A stretch of DNA of 64,000 bases from Psoroptes ovis (lineage: Eukaryota > Arthropoda > Arachnida > Sarcoptiformes > Psoroptidae). The notes under the pieces were generated by a model. That model made no database searches. It was not told the origin of the DNA and saw nothing but the letters and a program-made list of their open reading frames with translations. Shown piece after piece: positions 32,016 to 45,287 of this stretch. The first letter of the stretch is position 1; every line of letters begins with the position of its first letter. Where the stretch lies: positions 2,668,501-2,732,500 of the forward strand of contig PQWQ01000007.1 in assembly GCA_002943765.1 (NCBI GenBank). Direction: 5' to 3'. The position numbers were made by a program, and so were the translations under genes.

Positions 32016-34071
32016 GAATGTAAACAACCAGTCTTTGCATTTTGTTTTTGTTTTTTTTTTGCAGTTTTTGAGCCACTCCTAACATCATCATATGTGAAAC
32101 AAACATGAAATATTAAGAAATAATCTTGTAAAACATGTTTTTTGTTGTTGTTGTTGTTTATTGTTGATATGATGATGGTAAATGGTCGCAGTGGTGCTGG
32201 CGATGGTGGTGTTGGTTCTCTCCCATGATTTTTTTTGTTTTGTTTTCTTTACTGCTGAAGCTTTATGGGTAATAAAAAATGAACAATATTAATAAATGGG
32301 TCAAATTTCGCTGGAGAGAGAAAAAGAAAAGAAAAATAATAAGAAAATGCAATAATTTTTCAAAGGGTTATGGACGTAAGCCTTGGGAACTGTTTTGATG
32401 GTATCAAGCTCTGATATTGATCCATTATCATTTTGTTTGTTTTTTTTTTTTTTTGATTCTGTAGCTTTGAATAATCTTCGATGATAATGATATCAGATGG
32501 ATTTTTGCGCACAAAATGATGATGAATAATGGTAATGAAATAATAAAAAGACCTTGATTTTTATCGTCGCCAAAATCTGAAGAATTTTGAGTACTTTGAA
32601 TTTGTGATGATTCTCTAATTATCATCGTAAATCATTGAATTATCACTTGTGATGATCGGTTCTTAATTTTGAAAATAATCACAACCACAAGGAGCTCAAA
32701 TTAATATGAAATCAAATATCAAAAATCAAATTTGATTGATTGTTCTTATTTATGATTTCTGATGATTTTGATCATTTTTGAGATTATCTTGTTGGCAATT
32801 ACAATTTGAATTGAATGTGTTTATGATAAAATTATTAATTATTATAATAATTTCAATTCTGGATTCTTATCAAAATTGTTTGATTCTAAAAAACTGGCGC
32901 CGAATTTTTTTTTAAATAATTTATCGACACACCTACGACATCTGTTGTCCATGGATCTTATTATTTCTTTTCAAATTTTTACCAGATCAGAATTTTTTTC
33001 CAACAAAATTAAAATCCACTGATCATTGTTTAATCAATCAACAATCGTCTGAGAAATGTCATCAGGTTATAATAAGATAGATTTATTTTCACTCAAGATT
33101 TCAAGAGAAATTCCTCACGAAAAATTCATTATCATTATTCTTCCTGATTAGATATAGCCTGAAAAAAATAATGGTTTGTAATAAGATAACCGTGGCTAAA
33201 ATTATTAAACGATTATTAAAAACTACAAAAAGAATGAAGAATGGAAAAATACAGAGGTGTACATTTCGATCTAAATTATTTCGAAGAAAAATCAACAACA
33301 ACGATAATGGCACGAAAATTTTTCAAAGAAAATCAATAATCAAACATTTTAATTTCATTTTTTAATTGTCAAATTAACGACCTTAACAACAGCCACAAAA
33401 AGTTTCTCGATTATTTTCAACATTATCATCATTAATAATTTAATAAGTTTTGTAATTTATGTGGTGAATTGATATTGAAACATTTATAATTATAACAAGA
33501 GGCATAACAAAAAAATGTACAACGATTATTGATCCGATAATCGTCATTTAAGTTTGATGAATATTGTCATTATCATCATTATTATTATCATCATTTTGTT
33601 TTTCGTTCAATTAACTATATTATCATCATGACGCCCGGAACAATCATTAATTTTCTTAAGTTATGAAATTCTAAAATTCATATTTTTTCATAATTTTAAA
33701 AAATCGAAAAATAACAATTATGAATTCATTCATTGATTTTATTTGACAAAAGATTAATTGTTTTTATTCTTGCTGGTCTAATTATGAAATTATTTCTTAA
33801 AAATTTTAAACATTGAAAATTGTTCCTGATAATTTGGTTCATTTTCATTTAATCATTCAATTACCACGAATAAATATTTTCAATTATCAGGGTAATAAAT
33901 TCAGCTAATTCTTGATTGATTGTGAAACAAAGAAATTTGAATTACTGAATATTCTGACCTTTTGAATCATTCAAGAAATCTAATGTATTCCTATAATTCA
34001 AAATTTTCTAAAATAAAAATAAATCTTATTGAATTGAATCCAATTAAAAGAGAATAATAAAATCAGATAAA

Positions 34072-35833
34072 ATGCAATTACGTGTTAATAAATATTTTTA
34101 TTATGAATTCAAAGAAATCATTGAAAATCGTTATGAAACTTGGTATTTGATAAAACATTCATTTGATTTATTTTCATTCATCATATTCGCTATTAGAATG
34201 TCATTTTCATTGATTAGTTTTGAATATAATCAATTTATCGATAATAATCATGTCAATATTAATGATAGTCATGTAAAAATATTCATTAAAAATTATTGGC
34301 ATTATGATACATTAAGCTATTATCGTTATCAATCAAATAAATATCTTTATTTTCATTCGCTTATGTTTCTGATAATTGTTGCATTGTTTGGTATATTAGG
34401 AAAGCGAACATTTTTCTTTTGTAATACAAAAAAAATTACATTCTTAAATCCATATAATTATCTAATTATTAGCTATGAACAGTATCAACAAAGTTGTAAT
34501 GATAAATTTAAAATAGAATTAGAGAAGAAAAATTTGTATGATGAAAATTTTCGTAAAGTATCGGAAACATTACCAAGAGTACCGTTTATTGTTCAAAAAT
34601 TTATATCATCAATTCAAACACAATCACAAATAATTGAACAAAGGAATATGATCGAATTGGATAAAAGTAAATGGTCACGAATTAAACGTATAAATGTTCG
34701 TCAAACAATTATGTCTGATGATCGTATTAAAGTTGTTAAATTTTTTCAAATGGTTGATCCAATTATATGTTTTGTACATTTTTTGTTGGGTATGTGATAT
34801 GCATTATTTAAAATATTTAAAACACTTTCAATTATTCTCATCATTTTAAATTGATTACCTTATTTTACAGTTATTTTTTCAATTTACGTTTTTTATGATT
34901 TTAATATGAAATTATCAACGGTAAAAAAATTTGATAGTTTATTTGTGCGTATTTTAATCATAATTGATTCATTATTTGCAATCTATAATATTATCAACAC
35001 CATACAATTGGGCCTATTTTTTGCAATACTATCGAATGGTTGCACATTATTGAATTATAATATATTATTACGTATAAATGATCAAGCAAAAATGATTGTC
35101 AATAATGTTCGGAAATTATTTGAAGATTGTCGAAAAAATTTCAATTATCATCCATCAACAATAATTATGAGTAGAAATCGAAAAATTCATAGACAAATAT
35201 CATCATTGTTTATGGAACATTCACATATTCTAAATGAATATCTTTATACATATACAGATTTATGGTCAGATGCATTGATTGTTTATTTGCTTTTGGGCAT
35301 CTTAATCGATGTTATTGCCATTTCTGTTTATTGGATACCAAAACAATTAGTTGCTGTCGATTATATTACTGTCAATCTAATATTAACAATACATTGTTTA
35401 ACAACATTATTTACATTTTTTGATATGGCAAAACAAACAAAAGCAATACATGAAATACGAAATTATTTGATACCGATATTAAATTCAATGAGAATCGAAC
35501 AGAATTTGTCTGTGCATAATTTAGAAAATTATAGATTATTAACAATGAAATTAAAATTGAATGATCTCTATTTTCGTTTATATTATCGTTCAAAATATGG
35601 TCCAAGCATAACAGCATTTGGTTCAATTACATATAAATTTGTATCCGATGTAAGTGTTTGTATTTATTTTAATAATTGTCATTTTTTTCAGATTTAAAAT
35701 CATATCAATAGACAATCAATGCCATTTGAATCATAATTAATCGAAAATTCTTTTTCATTTATTCTTGATTTGATTTTAGCTAATCTTCTTATATGTTGGT
35801 ACATTTTTTTACGTAATGCCTCGTATTTCATGA
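34072..35833 (+). CDS. Seven-transmembrane chemoreceptor-like protein (gustatory-receptor type)
   Basis: Three exons, 34072-34789, 34871-35649 and 35780-35833, join in phase across introns of 81 and 130 bp (GTATGT..TTTTACAG; GTAAGT..TTGATTTTAG), giving 516 aa. About seven hydrophobic segments are spread along the protein, from FDLFSFIIFAIRM and SLMFLIIVALFGILG to ALIVYLLLGILIDVIAI, YITVNLILTIHCLTTL and the last one in exon 3 (LIFLYVGTFFYV). The small last exon after a long conserved C-terminal loop (GSITYKFVSD) is typical of insect/arthropod gustatory receptors, whose final TM helix is often on its own exon. The canonical TYxxxxxQF motif is not exactly present. Membership in a mite lineage-specific receptor group is inferred; ligand unknown. 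Confidence 0.65.
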
Positions 35834-37105
35834 TCATGGTGGATAATGAATTTTCGCTTCTCATGGATAATACAAATTTAATTATTAATTTATTGATTAT
35901 TCTTTAATTCATTGTCAAAAATTAAATTCTTTTTTCAATGAAAAATAAATGTAAAACTTGAATCCAACCTGAAATAACAACAACAACAACAAAAGCCACA
36001 CTACGGGAATGCGGAATTGAATTTTCGATTTTTTCTCCTTTTTTTTTTTGCTTTCTTCTTTTGATGAAGGTGATGATAATTGAATAGTTAACCAGTTGAG
36101 ATCGGTTATTGACTGACCATTCTTCTTCTTCATCTTCTTTTCCAATTTTTGCTCTTGACAACCAGTTATCATTGAATCGGTCTTATCATTTTTAAATCTG
36201 AAAAATAACAAAAAAAAAAAAAAAATCATTCAATCTGATGATTGATAAGCGAATATTCAACCAGAATTACTGGAAATGGTGGAAAAAAAAGTTTCATGAA
36301 TCAAATTGATAAATTTTCAGCGAAATTCTGATTGACATTCAAAAATGTTTTCATGTTGAAGATATCCAGCATTCAATTCTTTTATTTATTCATTCATTCA
36401 AAATCGAGATTCATTTGCGTAAATAATCGGTTATTTTTTGCGGTTATTATCGGTCAAGTGTATACCTATTCCATGTCTAATCAACAATCAACCGCAAACA
36501 ACAACACTTTGAACATATATTTTTTATACTCAAGAAATAAGTTAAAGGTCAGTGATACCTGACTGCTTGACAGATTGGACAACAGCCAAAACAACAACAA
36601 AAGACATCAGATATAATTGAAATGGCAGTAGAATAAATGTAAAGGAAAAAAATTATTATCATCCCATAAACACGATTATGACCAGAATTCCGAAGATGAT
36701 GATTATGAAGAGAAAGACAGTCAAAAATAAAAACCCGTAACACATCAACGATATTTGTATTAGTTTGATTTCTTTTTCATGGTCATCAAAGCACATCATG
36801 TATCACCTTATCATGTAGTTCTATGTGAAGGGTCTTTAACATTGAAAATCTCTTTATTTCGGAAAGAGAAGAAAAAGAAAAAAAAAGTCATCGACCGTCA
36901 TAAGAATCAAAGTCAATGTCGATGGTCATTGAATATAGAAGATAACAAAAACAGAGTTAACATGTTCATTTAACAGTCGATGGTGAATTGGATGAATTTT
37001 AGCAATGATAATAGCATTGATTTACCGTTAAACATTTGTTCAACGAACATTTTACAATTTTTTGAATTTCACTTCAAAAATTGATTTTGAAGAAAACAAT
37101 CAAAT
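35834..37105. other. Spacer before the serine protease gene
   Basis: 1.27 kb, AT-rich. A very hydrophobic 28-codon frame occurs at 36659-36745 (-). The rest shows low-complexity frames only; the 3' end holds the protease promoter and 5' UTR. Confidence 0.45.
36659..36745 (-). CDS. Hydrophobic 28-aa micropeptide ORF (candidate)
   Basis: An ATG-to-TGA frame encodes MCYGFLF followed by one continuous hydrophobic helix (LTVFLFIIIIFGILVIIVF) and MG. The size recalls single-helix micropeptides such as the sarcolamban group, but no sequence motif supports that. Its codons include several GTC, CTC and ATC, unusual for this AT-rich spacer. It may simply be chance. Confidence 0.15.
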   Translation of the reverse strand: MCYGFLFLTVFLFIIIIFGILVIIVFMG

Positions 37106-40100
37106 ATGACTATTGATTCAAATTCAATCACTTATAGTGATAATGATGATGATAATATTGATGAAGACAGAATTGATAAGAAAAATTCATCAACATCATT
37201 ATTGTTATTATATAATCATGAACAACTAATAAATCAAAAAAATAGTGATTATTATTATTCAAATAAATCATCAAAGTCATCACAATTAACAAAAATTTCA
37301 ATTCATCAACAATCAATTAATAAAGAATGTGATCATTTATGTAAATCATCAAAGTCATTATCATCGAAACAAATTCATCAGCAGCGATATTATTCATCAT
37401 TACCATTTTCATTATCATCATCAACATCATCATCACCATTGTCATCATCGTTTCGCTCATCAAACAAAATATCATCTAAAATGGCAAAATTATTGAATTT
37501 AGATGATATAAAAAAATTATTATTATTGTCTAAACAATATTTGTTTAAATTTTCATTTAATCTGTTGGCAATATATTTATTATCAACACTATTAGTACTG
37601 ATATCATCATCATCATCCACAACATCAGCCGTAATGGCCAGAGTTGTATTGGTTAATAATCATAAACCCGGTGCAACAATGTTGAATAAATTAATGGCAT
37701 ATCATAATCGTCATCATGATACTGTATCATCGGTAGAAGTACAACAATCACATTCACAACAGCAACAGTCTAAAGAATCGATTATCGATGAGCTTCGATC
37801 ATCATCTTCATTATTGAAGAATTCATTACAATCATCGACATCATCTTCGATATCATCGAGTAATCCATTCGAGTTAATCAACCATAATAATATACCGATC
37901 GATCTATTATCATCTTTATTGCGACAGGGTTTGTTTTTGGATATGATTTGAGTTGAAATAATTATTTTTGATTGAATTCGTTTCGAATAGATGAACTATT
38001 AGCCGAAAAATACCGAGCTGCCAAACCGCCAAAGCCATGTAGTGGACGGCGTATAACACCCAACAATCATAATTCAAATGGACAGAAAAACGGGCCATTA
38101 TCATCATTGTATGGCGGCGTTTGTATGTTTCAATATGAATGTTTGCAATTGAATGGTGAGCCTATCGGCTATTGTTTCAATTCATATTTGGTCGGAACTT
38201 GTTGTAAATTACCTGATAACTTACGCTTACCAACAATTGATCCAGAAACAATTAATCTTAATGAAACCAGTGATATCAACAACGAAAAAAAATCATCATC
38301 AACATCAACATTAGCTACAACGTTGACATCACCTATGCCTTCAATAACTACGACAACAATCAAAACTACAATGAAACCATCATTGATGACAACAACAATA
38401 AAACAAGATAAAACAAAAATAGTTACATCGCATTTCGTACCGAACAATAATGGTGAATTAGATTTAGACGATGAATGGAAACAGCAACAACAGCAGCAAC
38501 AACAACAATCAACAACTATTGATGAATTTATTCAAATTATCGAAGATAATCATAAAATACCGCAACCACAGCAGCAAACAGTTACTAAGAATTTGACTGT
38601 ATTCAAACCAAATTTGGCAACAACATCAGAACAATATGATGATAGAATCCATATTATGACATCACCATTTGTACCATCATTTTCAACAACACCGTCCATA
38701 TCATCATCACTATCATCATTAATATCTGCTGTATTGAATCGTGAAGAATCGACACCATTACCATCATCATCGACGACATCAACAGCTTTACCATTATCCA
38801 CCATGAATAATAATACGAATGAGAAAGAATTTTATCATAATAAACCAGTTGAAAATTTAGAGGATGCCCTAATAAGTCAATATTCAACAACATTGAAACC
38901 AATTAATGCAACTTTAGCAGCAGCAACAACCACGATGCCGACAACTTCAAGCACCCCAATTGAAACTAGTCCTAAAAATGATCCATTAATAGCAACTACG
39001 ACAACAGCTGAACCATCATTACCACCAACAACAACCACGAAAGTTGACACAAATATTATCAATGGTAAACCAAGCGCAATTGATGTTTGGATCGATTTGG
39101 AGACTACGGTTTGTATAGAATTTTTTGAACTGTATAAATTTGGTCATTTGGACTGATTATCATTTTTTACAATGCAGAACATTTCAGACATTTGGATGTT
39201 ACCAGAACTAGAAACATCAGCACCAATAGCATTGGATGATGTAATAACATCATCACCACCGCCATCAATTTATGATGAAGATTTAGTGACAATCAAATCT
39301 ACAAATGATCTTGTACAACAAAAACTTCCTCAACAGCCCTCGGATAGTAATATACTATCTAATGAATTCAGTGAAATGACGACAGAATCTTTGATGATAG
39401 AAACAACGACTGTGAATTCAGGATTGAATCAATCGGATGAAGCGATAATTTCAAATGAATCAATGATTACAACAACTTCAATGCCAACGACGACATTAAG
39501 CCAAGACATAATTGAAAAACCACTAAAACAAGATCAAAATATAAATCCACAACCAGTTACAATAATGGAAGATGGCTGGATATTGACGGGGACAACGATC
39601 ATAACGCAAACAAATTATACGGACCGAAACATGACATCAACTAGCGCTGCGGCATTCGTTCCACCATCAACATCCACAACAACTACAACAACAACTCGAA
39701 TGCCTGATATCACAACGCAATCATTAATGATGACGACAAAAACAAAAGCGACGACTACGCCAAAACCGATGACATCACAAACAATACCAGCTACGACAAT
39801 ATTTAAAACATCTTCGACAGAGCAAAAGTTGCCATCAACAACAGTGGCAGCAACAAGTTCGACCACCATGAAACCGACAACATCAAGAATACCGATAATG
39901 ACGACAATTTCTCTCAGCAACATTAATAAAAACAAACCGTCATCAGTAAATCAAAACAAAACAAATGATTATGGTGATAAATATCGACCAATACCTGGTG
40001 AGACATCATCACATATAACTTTAGCACCAATATTGAACATTACAAAATTACCTTCATCATCAATGACAAGTACTATCACTAAATTGACATCAATGTGGAC

Positions 40101-41242
40101 AAGTACAACGCCTTCACCTGCAACTTCAGCATCTACAGCAACGATGACAACAAGAACAACTACAACCAAACGGCCATTATCATCGAATGAAATGTTACCA
40201 TTCGGTATTTTATTATTGAAAATATGTCTTTTACATTCATTGTTAATTCTTAAAATAATACCCGAAATTTAGTTTGTGGTCGTAGACAAATTTCACCAAA
40301 AGGTAGAATTGTCGGCGGTACACAATCAGCATACGGTGAATGGCCATGGATGGTATCATTGCGACAATGGAAAAAGAATGCATTTTTGCATAAATGCGGT
40401 GCCGCATTATTGAATGAATATTGGGTGATAACTGCTGCACATTGTGTTGAAAAGTAATTTAATTTATGACTAATCATTGAAAATTTCTTAATAATTTCAT
40501 AAATTCAAACAGTGTGTCACCAACAGATTTGCTATTACGATTAGGCGAATATGATATTAGTACTGATATGGAACCACATTCACATATAGAAAGACGTATA
40601 CAAATAATAGCACCGCATCCGAAATTCGATCCACGTACATTTGAATATGATTTAGCTTTGTTACGTTTTTATGAACCGATACGTTTCCAAAAAAATATTA
40701 TACCAATTTGTTTACCTGAACACAATGAAACATATGTTGGAAGATGGGCAACAGTCACTGGTTGGGGCAGATTACACGAAGGTACATTTGATTTAATATA
40801 CAAATGATTGATTAATTTTAGTAATTTCATTTTTCTTCTATTTTCTCTATGCAGATGGACCATTACCGAACGTAATACAACATGTTGATGTGCCGATCAT
40901 CACCAACAAAGAATGTGAATCAATGTATCGTCGTGCCGGATACATTGAAGATATTCCAAATATATTTGTTTGTGCTGGCTTAGCTAAAGGAACTAAAGAT
41001 TCTTGTGAGGTAAATCTAAGAAAATCTTAGAATATTATCCATAAAAATTAATCCAATCAATTAATCAATCATTAATCACACAGGGTGATAGTGGTGGACC
41101 ATTAGTAATCGAAGATCAGGGACGATGGTCATTAGTCGGTGTTATTAGTTGGGGCATTGGTTGTGCGCTGCCTAATCAACCAGGTGTTTACACACGTATC
41201 ACTGCATTTTCACGTTGGATAAATCAAATTATTGCATTTTAA
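37106..41242 (+). CDS. Stubble-like type II transmembrane serine protease
   Basis: Seven exons, 37106-37928, 37991-39108, 39178-40204, 40273-40453, 40513-40781, 40855-41009 and 41084-41242, join in phase through introns of 58-74 bp and give 1243 aa. A Ser-rich cytoplasmic part of about 150 residues precedes one signal-anchor helix (FNLLAIYLLSTLLVLI). A six-Cys disulfide-knotted domain of Stubble type follows (PCSGRR..CMFQYEC..GYCFNSYLVGTCC). Then comes a roughly 650-residue Thr/Ser/Pro-rich mucin-like stalk, and a trypsin-fold domain from RIVGG: TAAHC (His ~1046), EYDLALL (Asp ~1096), GDSGGP (Ser ~1194). An Asp in KDSCEGDSGG indicates cleavage after Arg/Lys. Stubble proteases remodel apical extracellular matrix in epithelial morphogenesis. 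All catalytic residues are intact. Confidence 0.88.
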
Positions 41243-41687
41243 TGCAAAAAAAAATATTAAACTATATAAATCACGAAAAAATTATTTCAGAATTCCTTCC
41301 GGGCAAAAAAGCAGAAATTCATTCATAAATTTCAAAATTTCTTTTTGGGCTATCAATTAACATTTATTTTATTTGTATTTTTATGATAAATTTTGATTTA
41401 TAAATCACAATATATTTATATCCTATTAATTATTATTTGTTACGAGGAAAAAAATTGACAAAATAATGAATAAAATGAAATCAATCAATTTTCCACAACG
41501 ATAATCAATGTTGTTCATTGTCACGAACGACCGATATAAAAAAACTTTCTTTTATCAAATTAAAGATATGAGGAAATATTTTTCGATCGATTTCAATCAT
41601 TTGATTTGATTGACTAAATTTCATGATCATGATTTAAATCATATCTTCGAAAGCAACCAGCAACATCATCAAACAACATTGTAAACA
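41243..41687. other. Short spacer
   Basis: 445 bp between two plus-strand genes; AT-rich, presumably containing the protease 3' UTR and the promoter of the next gene. No feature recognised. Confidence 0.4.
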
Positions 41688-42677
41688 ATGAATTCAAGCA
41701 GAATTTTCAATTTTCAAATTATTTTTTTGACTATTATTATTTGTTTTTCATTATCATGGTTAATCAATTGCGATCATCATGTTCATCATCACAATCAACA
41801 ACGATCATGTAATATGAAACAATTTGATTATTGTATTAGTAATTTTTATTATAAACAATTTGGTATACCATCAAATGATGAACAGCTGAAACAATCATGT
41901 AAAACAGTACGAACATTATATGATTATTTGAATGATTATGGAAAACGTTGCATGTCATATGCTTTGTACGAAAGTAATGTTGATTTCTTCAATTAATTTA
42001 TTTATTTAATTTAATGAATTTTATCCGAAAATCATTAAAAAATATTAGCGATGATGCTCATAATGGATTCATTGACAAAATCAACATTCGACATTTGTTC
42101 ACAGCCGATCAATCATGTGGAACATTTAAAAGTATTCAAATATTCAAAATGTTTAAATCAATATTCAAATGAAATTGGTGAATGCTCAAAATATTTGAAA
42201 CAAATTTTGCTTTATACAATGGAATCAACAAGTGATCAAGAACAAAATCAATCATTATCGACTGAACGTTTATCGAAATTCTGTTGCAACATTAGAAATA
42301 TCATCATTTGTCAACATAATAAAATTGAAAGCTATTGCGGAGACGATACATTGAAATTCATTGAAAGCAATGATTATAATCCATTTTTATCATTAATCAA
42401 TAGTGTTTGCTTAGGTAAATGTTGATTAATTTGAATTCTTTGAATAAAATTTTTCTTGAAAATCTGGTTTTCATTTTTTAGATTATCAACCATCAAGTCG
42501 GAGTTGTCGCAATTACATGTTACCATTTGGTTGGAAATCGAAAACGAGCCAAAATGCAACGATTGTGAGTGGAATTTAATTTTTTGTTTTAATTATTATT
42601 GAATAATTTTGATATATTCTTTTTTATTCATTCATACAAAATTATAGGCAAAAATTATCGATATATTTTTTTCGTAA
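41688..42677 (+). CDS. Secreted cysteine-rich protein
   Basis: Four exons, 41688-41973, 42049-42414, 42482-42564 and 42648-42677, join in phase across introns of 75, 67 and 83 bp (donors GTAATG, GTAAAT and GTGAGT), giving 254 aa. The protein starts with a signal peptide (FQIIFLTIIICFSLSWLINC) and a His-rich stretch. The mature part has about 14 spaced cysteines, including NMKQFDYC, KRCMSYA, FCCNIRNIIIC and YCGDD. All-helical secreted protein with several disulfides is the best description; an arthropod haemolymph-type protein is possible. The family is not recognised. It converges on the minus-strand gene at 42703, 25 bp away. Confidence 0.65.
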
Positions 42678-42702
42678 ACATCACAATTAATAAAATAATC
42701 AA

Positions 42703-44338
42703 TCATATTGTCCAATTCTGTTTTTCAAGATTACATATAAATAGTGCTGCTTTCCTTGTTGATGGATTCAAATTATGATATTTATTAAGAGAAAATTTAT
42801 TGAATATTTTTTCACGTAAATGAAATTGATTTTGCTTATATAAACCTTTCATTACTCCATTGCCAATTATGCTAACCATTATGATGAAACATTCTAAATA
42901 AAAATGTTGACCAATATTTTTAATGATTAAATGATCAAAATATTGTACTAAACTATGTGAACTAAATGAATTTGATCGTAGTAAATGTGATATTAATCTT
43001 ATGTTTGCTAAATAAACTCTTCGGTCAGACAGAATATTATTCGATAAATATTTTCCATAAAATTCAAATTTTTGCCATGATGATTGATTTGGATTCGATT
43101 CAAAATTGAACAAATTTCCATCATTCGATACAACATTATGATTGAAGAATATATCATTACATTTTTTCAACAATGAATCTCTTATCAAATATTTAGAGGG
43201 TGATGATTTATTAATATTCGATATAGAATTTTGTTGTGCAAATTGTATTGGCACTGAAATACCAATGGGAAGAATACGAATTAAAAATTTAATGTAATAC
43301 TGTGAATCATTTGAAACCATGGCCTCAATCACGTTTCCATATAACTCATTGACAAACAAATCAATTTTTTCAACACTATCCATTTGATTTTTCAATCTTT
43401 TGGCTATCTGATCAATTTGTTGTGATTGGTTGCTGTCGGTTTTGATTCTCTCCATTTGTCTAATGATATTTTTGATGAAATTCAAAAATTCTTTATTTTT
43501 ATCAACTATTTGATTTGAATTTTTCTTCGATTGAATGTTATTCGATTTACTTCCTTTTTGTTTATTAGGTCCATTTGAACTCGAGCTATTATTTTTATTA
43601 TTAGGAAGAGGTAACAATGCTTCTGGTTTATGACTGATTGGTTGCGGTAAATAATAGGTTGTTGCGGATGTATTATAATCAATATTAGAGACACACTAGA
43701 AAAAGCATAAAAAATTAATTTCAAATTTTCGCTTTCAAAAGTAAATTAATTACATTCAATTGATAATCAGTTTCAATTTTTGCATTGTTCATCGCCACGG
43801 GTGATGGAACAATTAAATTTCTCATAATCGAATCCAAATTAGCCATGGACATTGATAAATTTTCAACATTATTATCACATGCATAATCATTATTGATTGA
43901 TCGGCAATCTAATGATTGAGTTGTCGATATAAGATCGCCATTATCATCATCATAATAATCATCAGCAAATTGACTGATTAAATCTAACTTGTCATCATCA
44001 ATGGGTGCGGATGAATTAGCTTGATATTGTAAATGTTGCTGTTGTTGTTTTTCTTCAACCAATTCGATCATTGTCAACATTGAATTTAATGTTTTGCCAA
44101 TTGTTGATAATTTTTTCAATGTATCTTCATGATCATCTTTATTGATGAAATTTTCATATTTCAAAAATGTTGATTGTAAATCACGAAAATTATTTGCATA
44201 ATTCATTATCATTTCTCGCCGTTTTTTCAATTGTGTTGCACTGAAATTTTGTAATAATTTTTCATCAATTTCGATACTATTCGTTAGAATATATAACTGA
44301 CAACATTTGCGTTTTAATTCGGAAAAATTTAACGCCAT
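42703..44338 (-). CDS. MIF4G-like protein
   Basis: Two exons, 44338-43754 and 43695-42703, joined across a 58-bp intron (GTAATT..TTTTTCTAG) give 525 aa. The N-terminal 195 residues are partly coiled-coil-like (KLSTIGKTLNSMLTMIELV), then acidic. The C-terminal half resembles a MIF4G helical-repeat domain: FLNFIKNIIRQM, then YLANIRLISHLLRS, HSLVQYFDHLI and LECFIIMVSIIGNG, which follow the NIRFIGELxxxGxL..CLCKLLTTIG pattern of eIF4G-like proteins. A PAIP1/CTIF/MIF4GD-type translation factor is possible. The overall similarity is weak by eye, and a structure-level comparison would be needed to confirm it. Confidence 0.5.
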
Positions 44339-45164
44339 ATTTTTTACAATTCTTAATCAAATCTGTGATTTTCAAACTAACATAAAATATAAAATTTAAT
44401 AAAAAATTTTCATAATCAAACATAACAAAACGGACTTATCAAAAAATGCAACAATGTAATAACGGCGTCGATTTATGACTGTTAGGAAGAATAAAAATTA
44501 ATGATTAAATGTATTGAAAACTTTTCATTCATAGATATTTAAGCACTGTAAAGGGTTGATTTTTGTTTCAAATTGATGATTTGTATCAATGCAAATATGA
44601 ATGATATAATAGATAAGATATTTTAATCAATGCATAACCATGACAATAAAATCAAGCATCACCATTGATAAAGTTGTTTTATAAATAAAATTTCGTAATT
44701 GCAATTCAGCTTGAAGACCTATGAAATACAATTGTATAATAAATCAAGCATATTGACTCGTAAACAATCGATGAAAGCGTGTGCTTTTTATGGTAAGAGT
44801 AATGTGTTTGCTATATAGCCACGCATTCAACAAACTTTTGATAATTGTTAGGCTTTTGAACCACATATTCACACATGTTGATAAATAGATGAAAAAAAAT
44901 CTGCGCCTAACGCTTAAGGTAGGGGCATTAGCATTTTCTGTCAATCATTCCTTTTAATGCTTTTTTAGACCCTAATAGGTGAAAATAGACTCTTTGATTT
45001 TGCTTGGAATTAGAAAAAATTTCAATTTTTTAGTATCTGCTTTGATTGTGAAATGACAAAAAAAAATTCCTGAATTGGCTCAGATTCACACGATTGACAC
45101 AAGGTTCGAAGAAATAGGTTATGAAAACAAAAATGGTCAAATAAATCAAATCAAAACAAAAATG
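44339..45164. other. Spacer upstream of the MIF4G-like gene
   Basis: Roughly 800 bp, AT-rich; likely includes the promoter of the minus-strand gene. The segment around 44900-44960 is more GC-balanced, but no gene or repeat family was identified. Confidence 0.4.
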
Positions 45165-45171
45165 AAAAAAA
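45165..45171 (-). terminator. RNA polymerase III terminator of the tRNA-Ser
   Basis: A run of seven T on the minus strand lies 15 nt beyond the tRNA 3' end, the standard Pol III stop signal. Confidence 0.75.
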
Positions 45172-45186
45172 GTAACACCTTAAATT

Positions 45187-45287
45187 CGCAGCCAGTAGGA
45201 TTCGAACCTACGCCTCCAATGGAGAATGGATTACAAGTTTTGATGATAAGTTCTAGTCCATCGCCTTAACCACTCGGCCATAGCTGC
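45187..45287 (-). tRNA. tRNA-Ser(AGA) with a 19-nt intron
   Basis: On the minus strand the 7-bp acceptor stem GCAGCTA pairs with TGGCTGC (one G-U), followed by discriminator G, as usual for tRNA-Ser. The A box (TGGCCGAGTGG) and B box (GGTTCGAATCC) are intact, and the variable arm is long, as in class II tRNAs. The anticodon stem ATGGA/TCCAT holds the loop CT-AGA-A..A; plus positions 45252-45254 encode anticodon AGA. A 19-nt intron (plus 45232-45250) sits one base 3' of the anticodon, the canonical position for nuclear tRNA introns. The mature length without intron is 82 nt. Confidence 0.93.

Larger units (their letters stand above)
27633..34071. other. Long gene-poor region (6.4 kb)
   Basis: No open frame here shows a domain or splice partner that I trust. 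It contains an (AC)12 microsatellite at 31992-32015, several low-complexity runs, and a short signal-peptide-like ORF at 28748-28867. The region may be regulatory or hold non-coding or long-intron genes that cannot be recognised by sequence alone. Confidence 0.45.

Noticed and set aside
36332..36973. Frames before the protease gene, including 36549-36743 (-) with a CCCFGCCPIC run
   Set aside because: The Cys-rich run comes from a TTG/TGT microsatellite-like stretch; no start context or homologous fold.
38169..40169. Several Val/Asp-rich minus-strand frames
   Set aside because: They are shadows of the Thr-rich stalk exons of the protease (ACA/ACN codons read as TGT/NGT in reverse).
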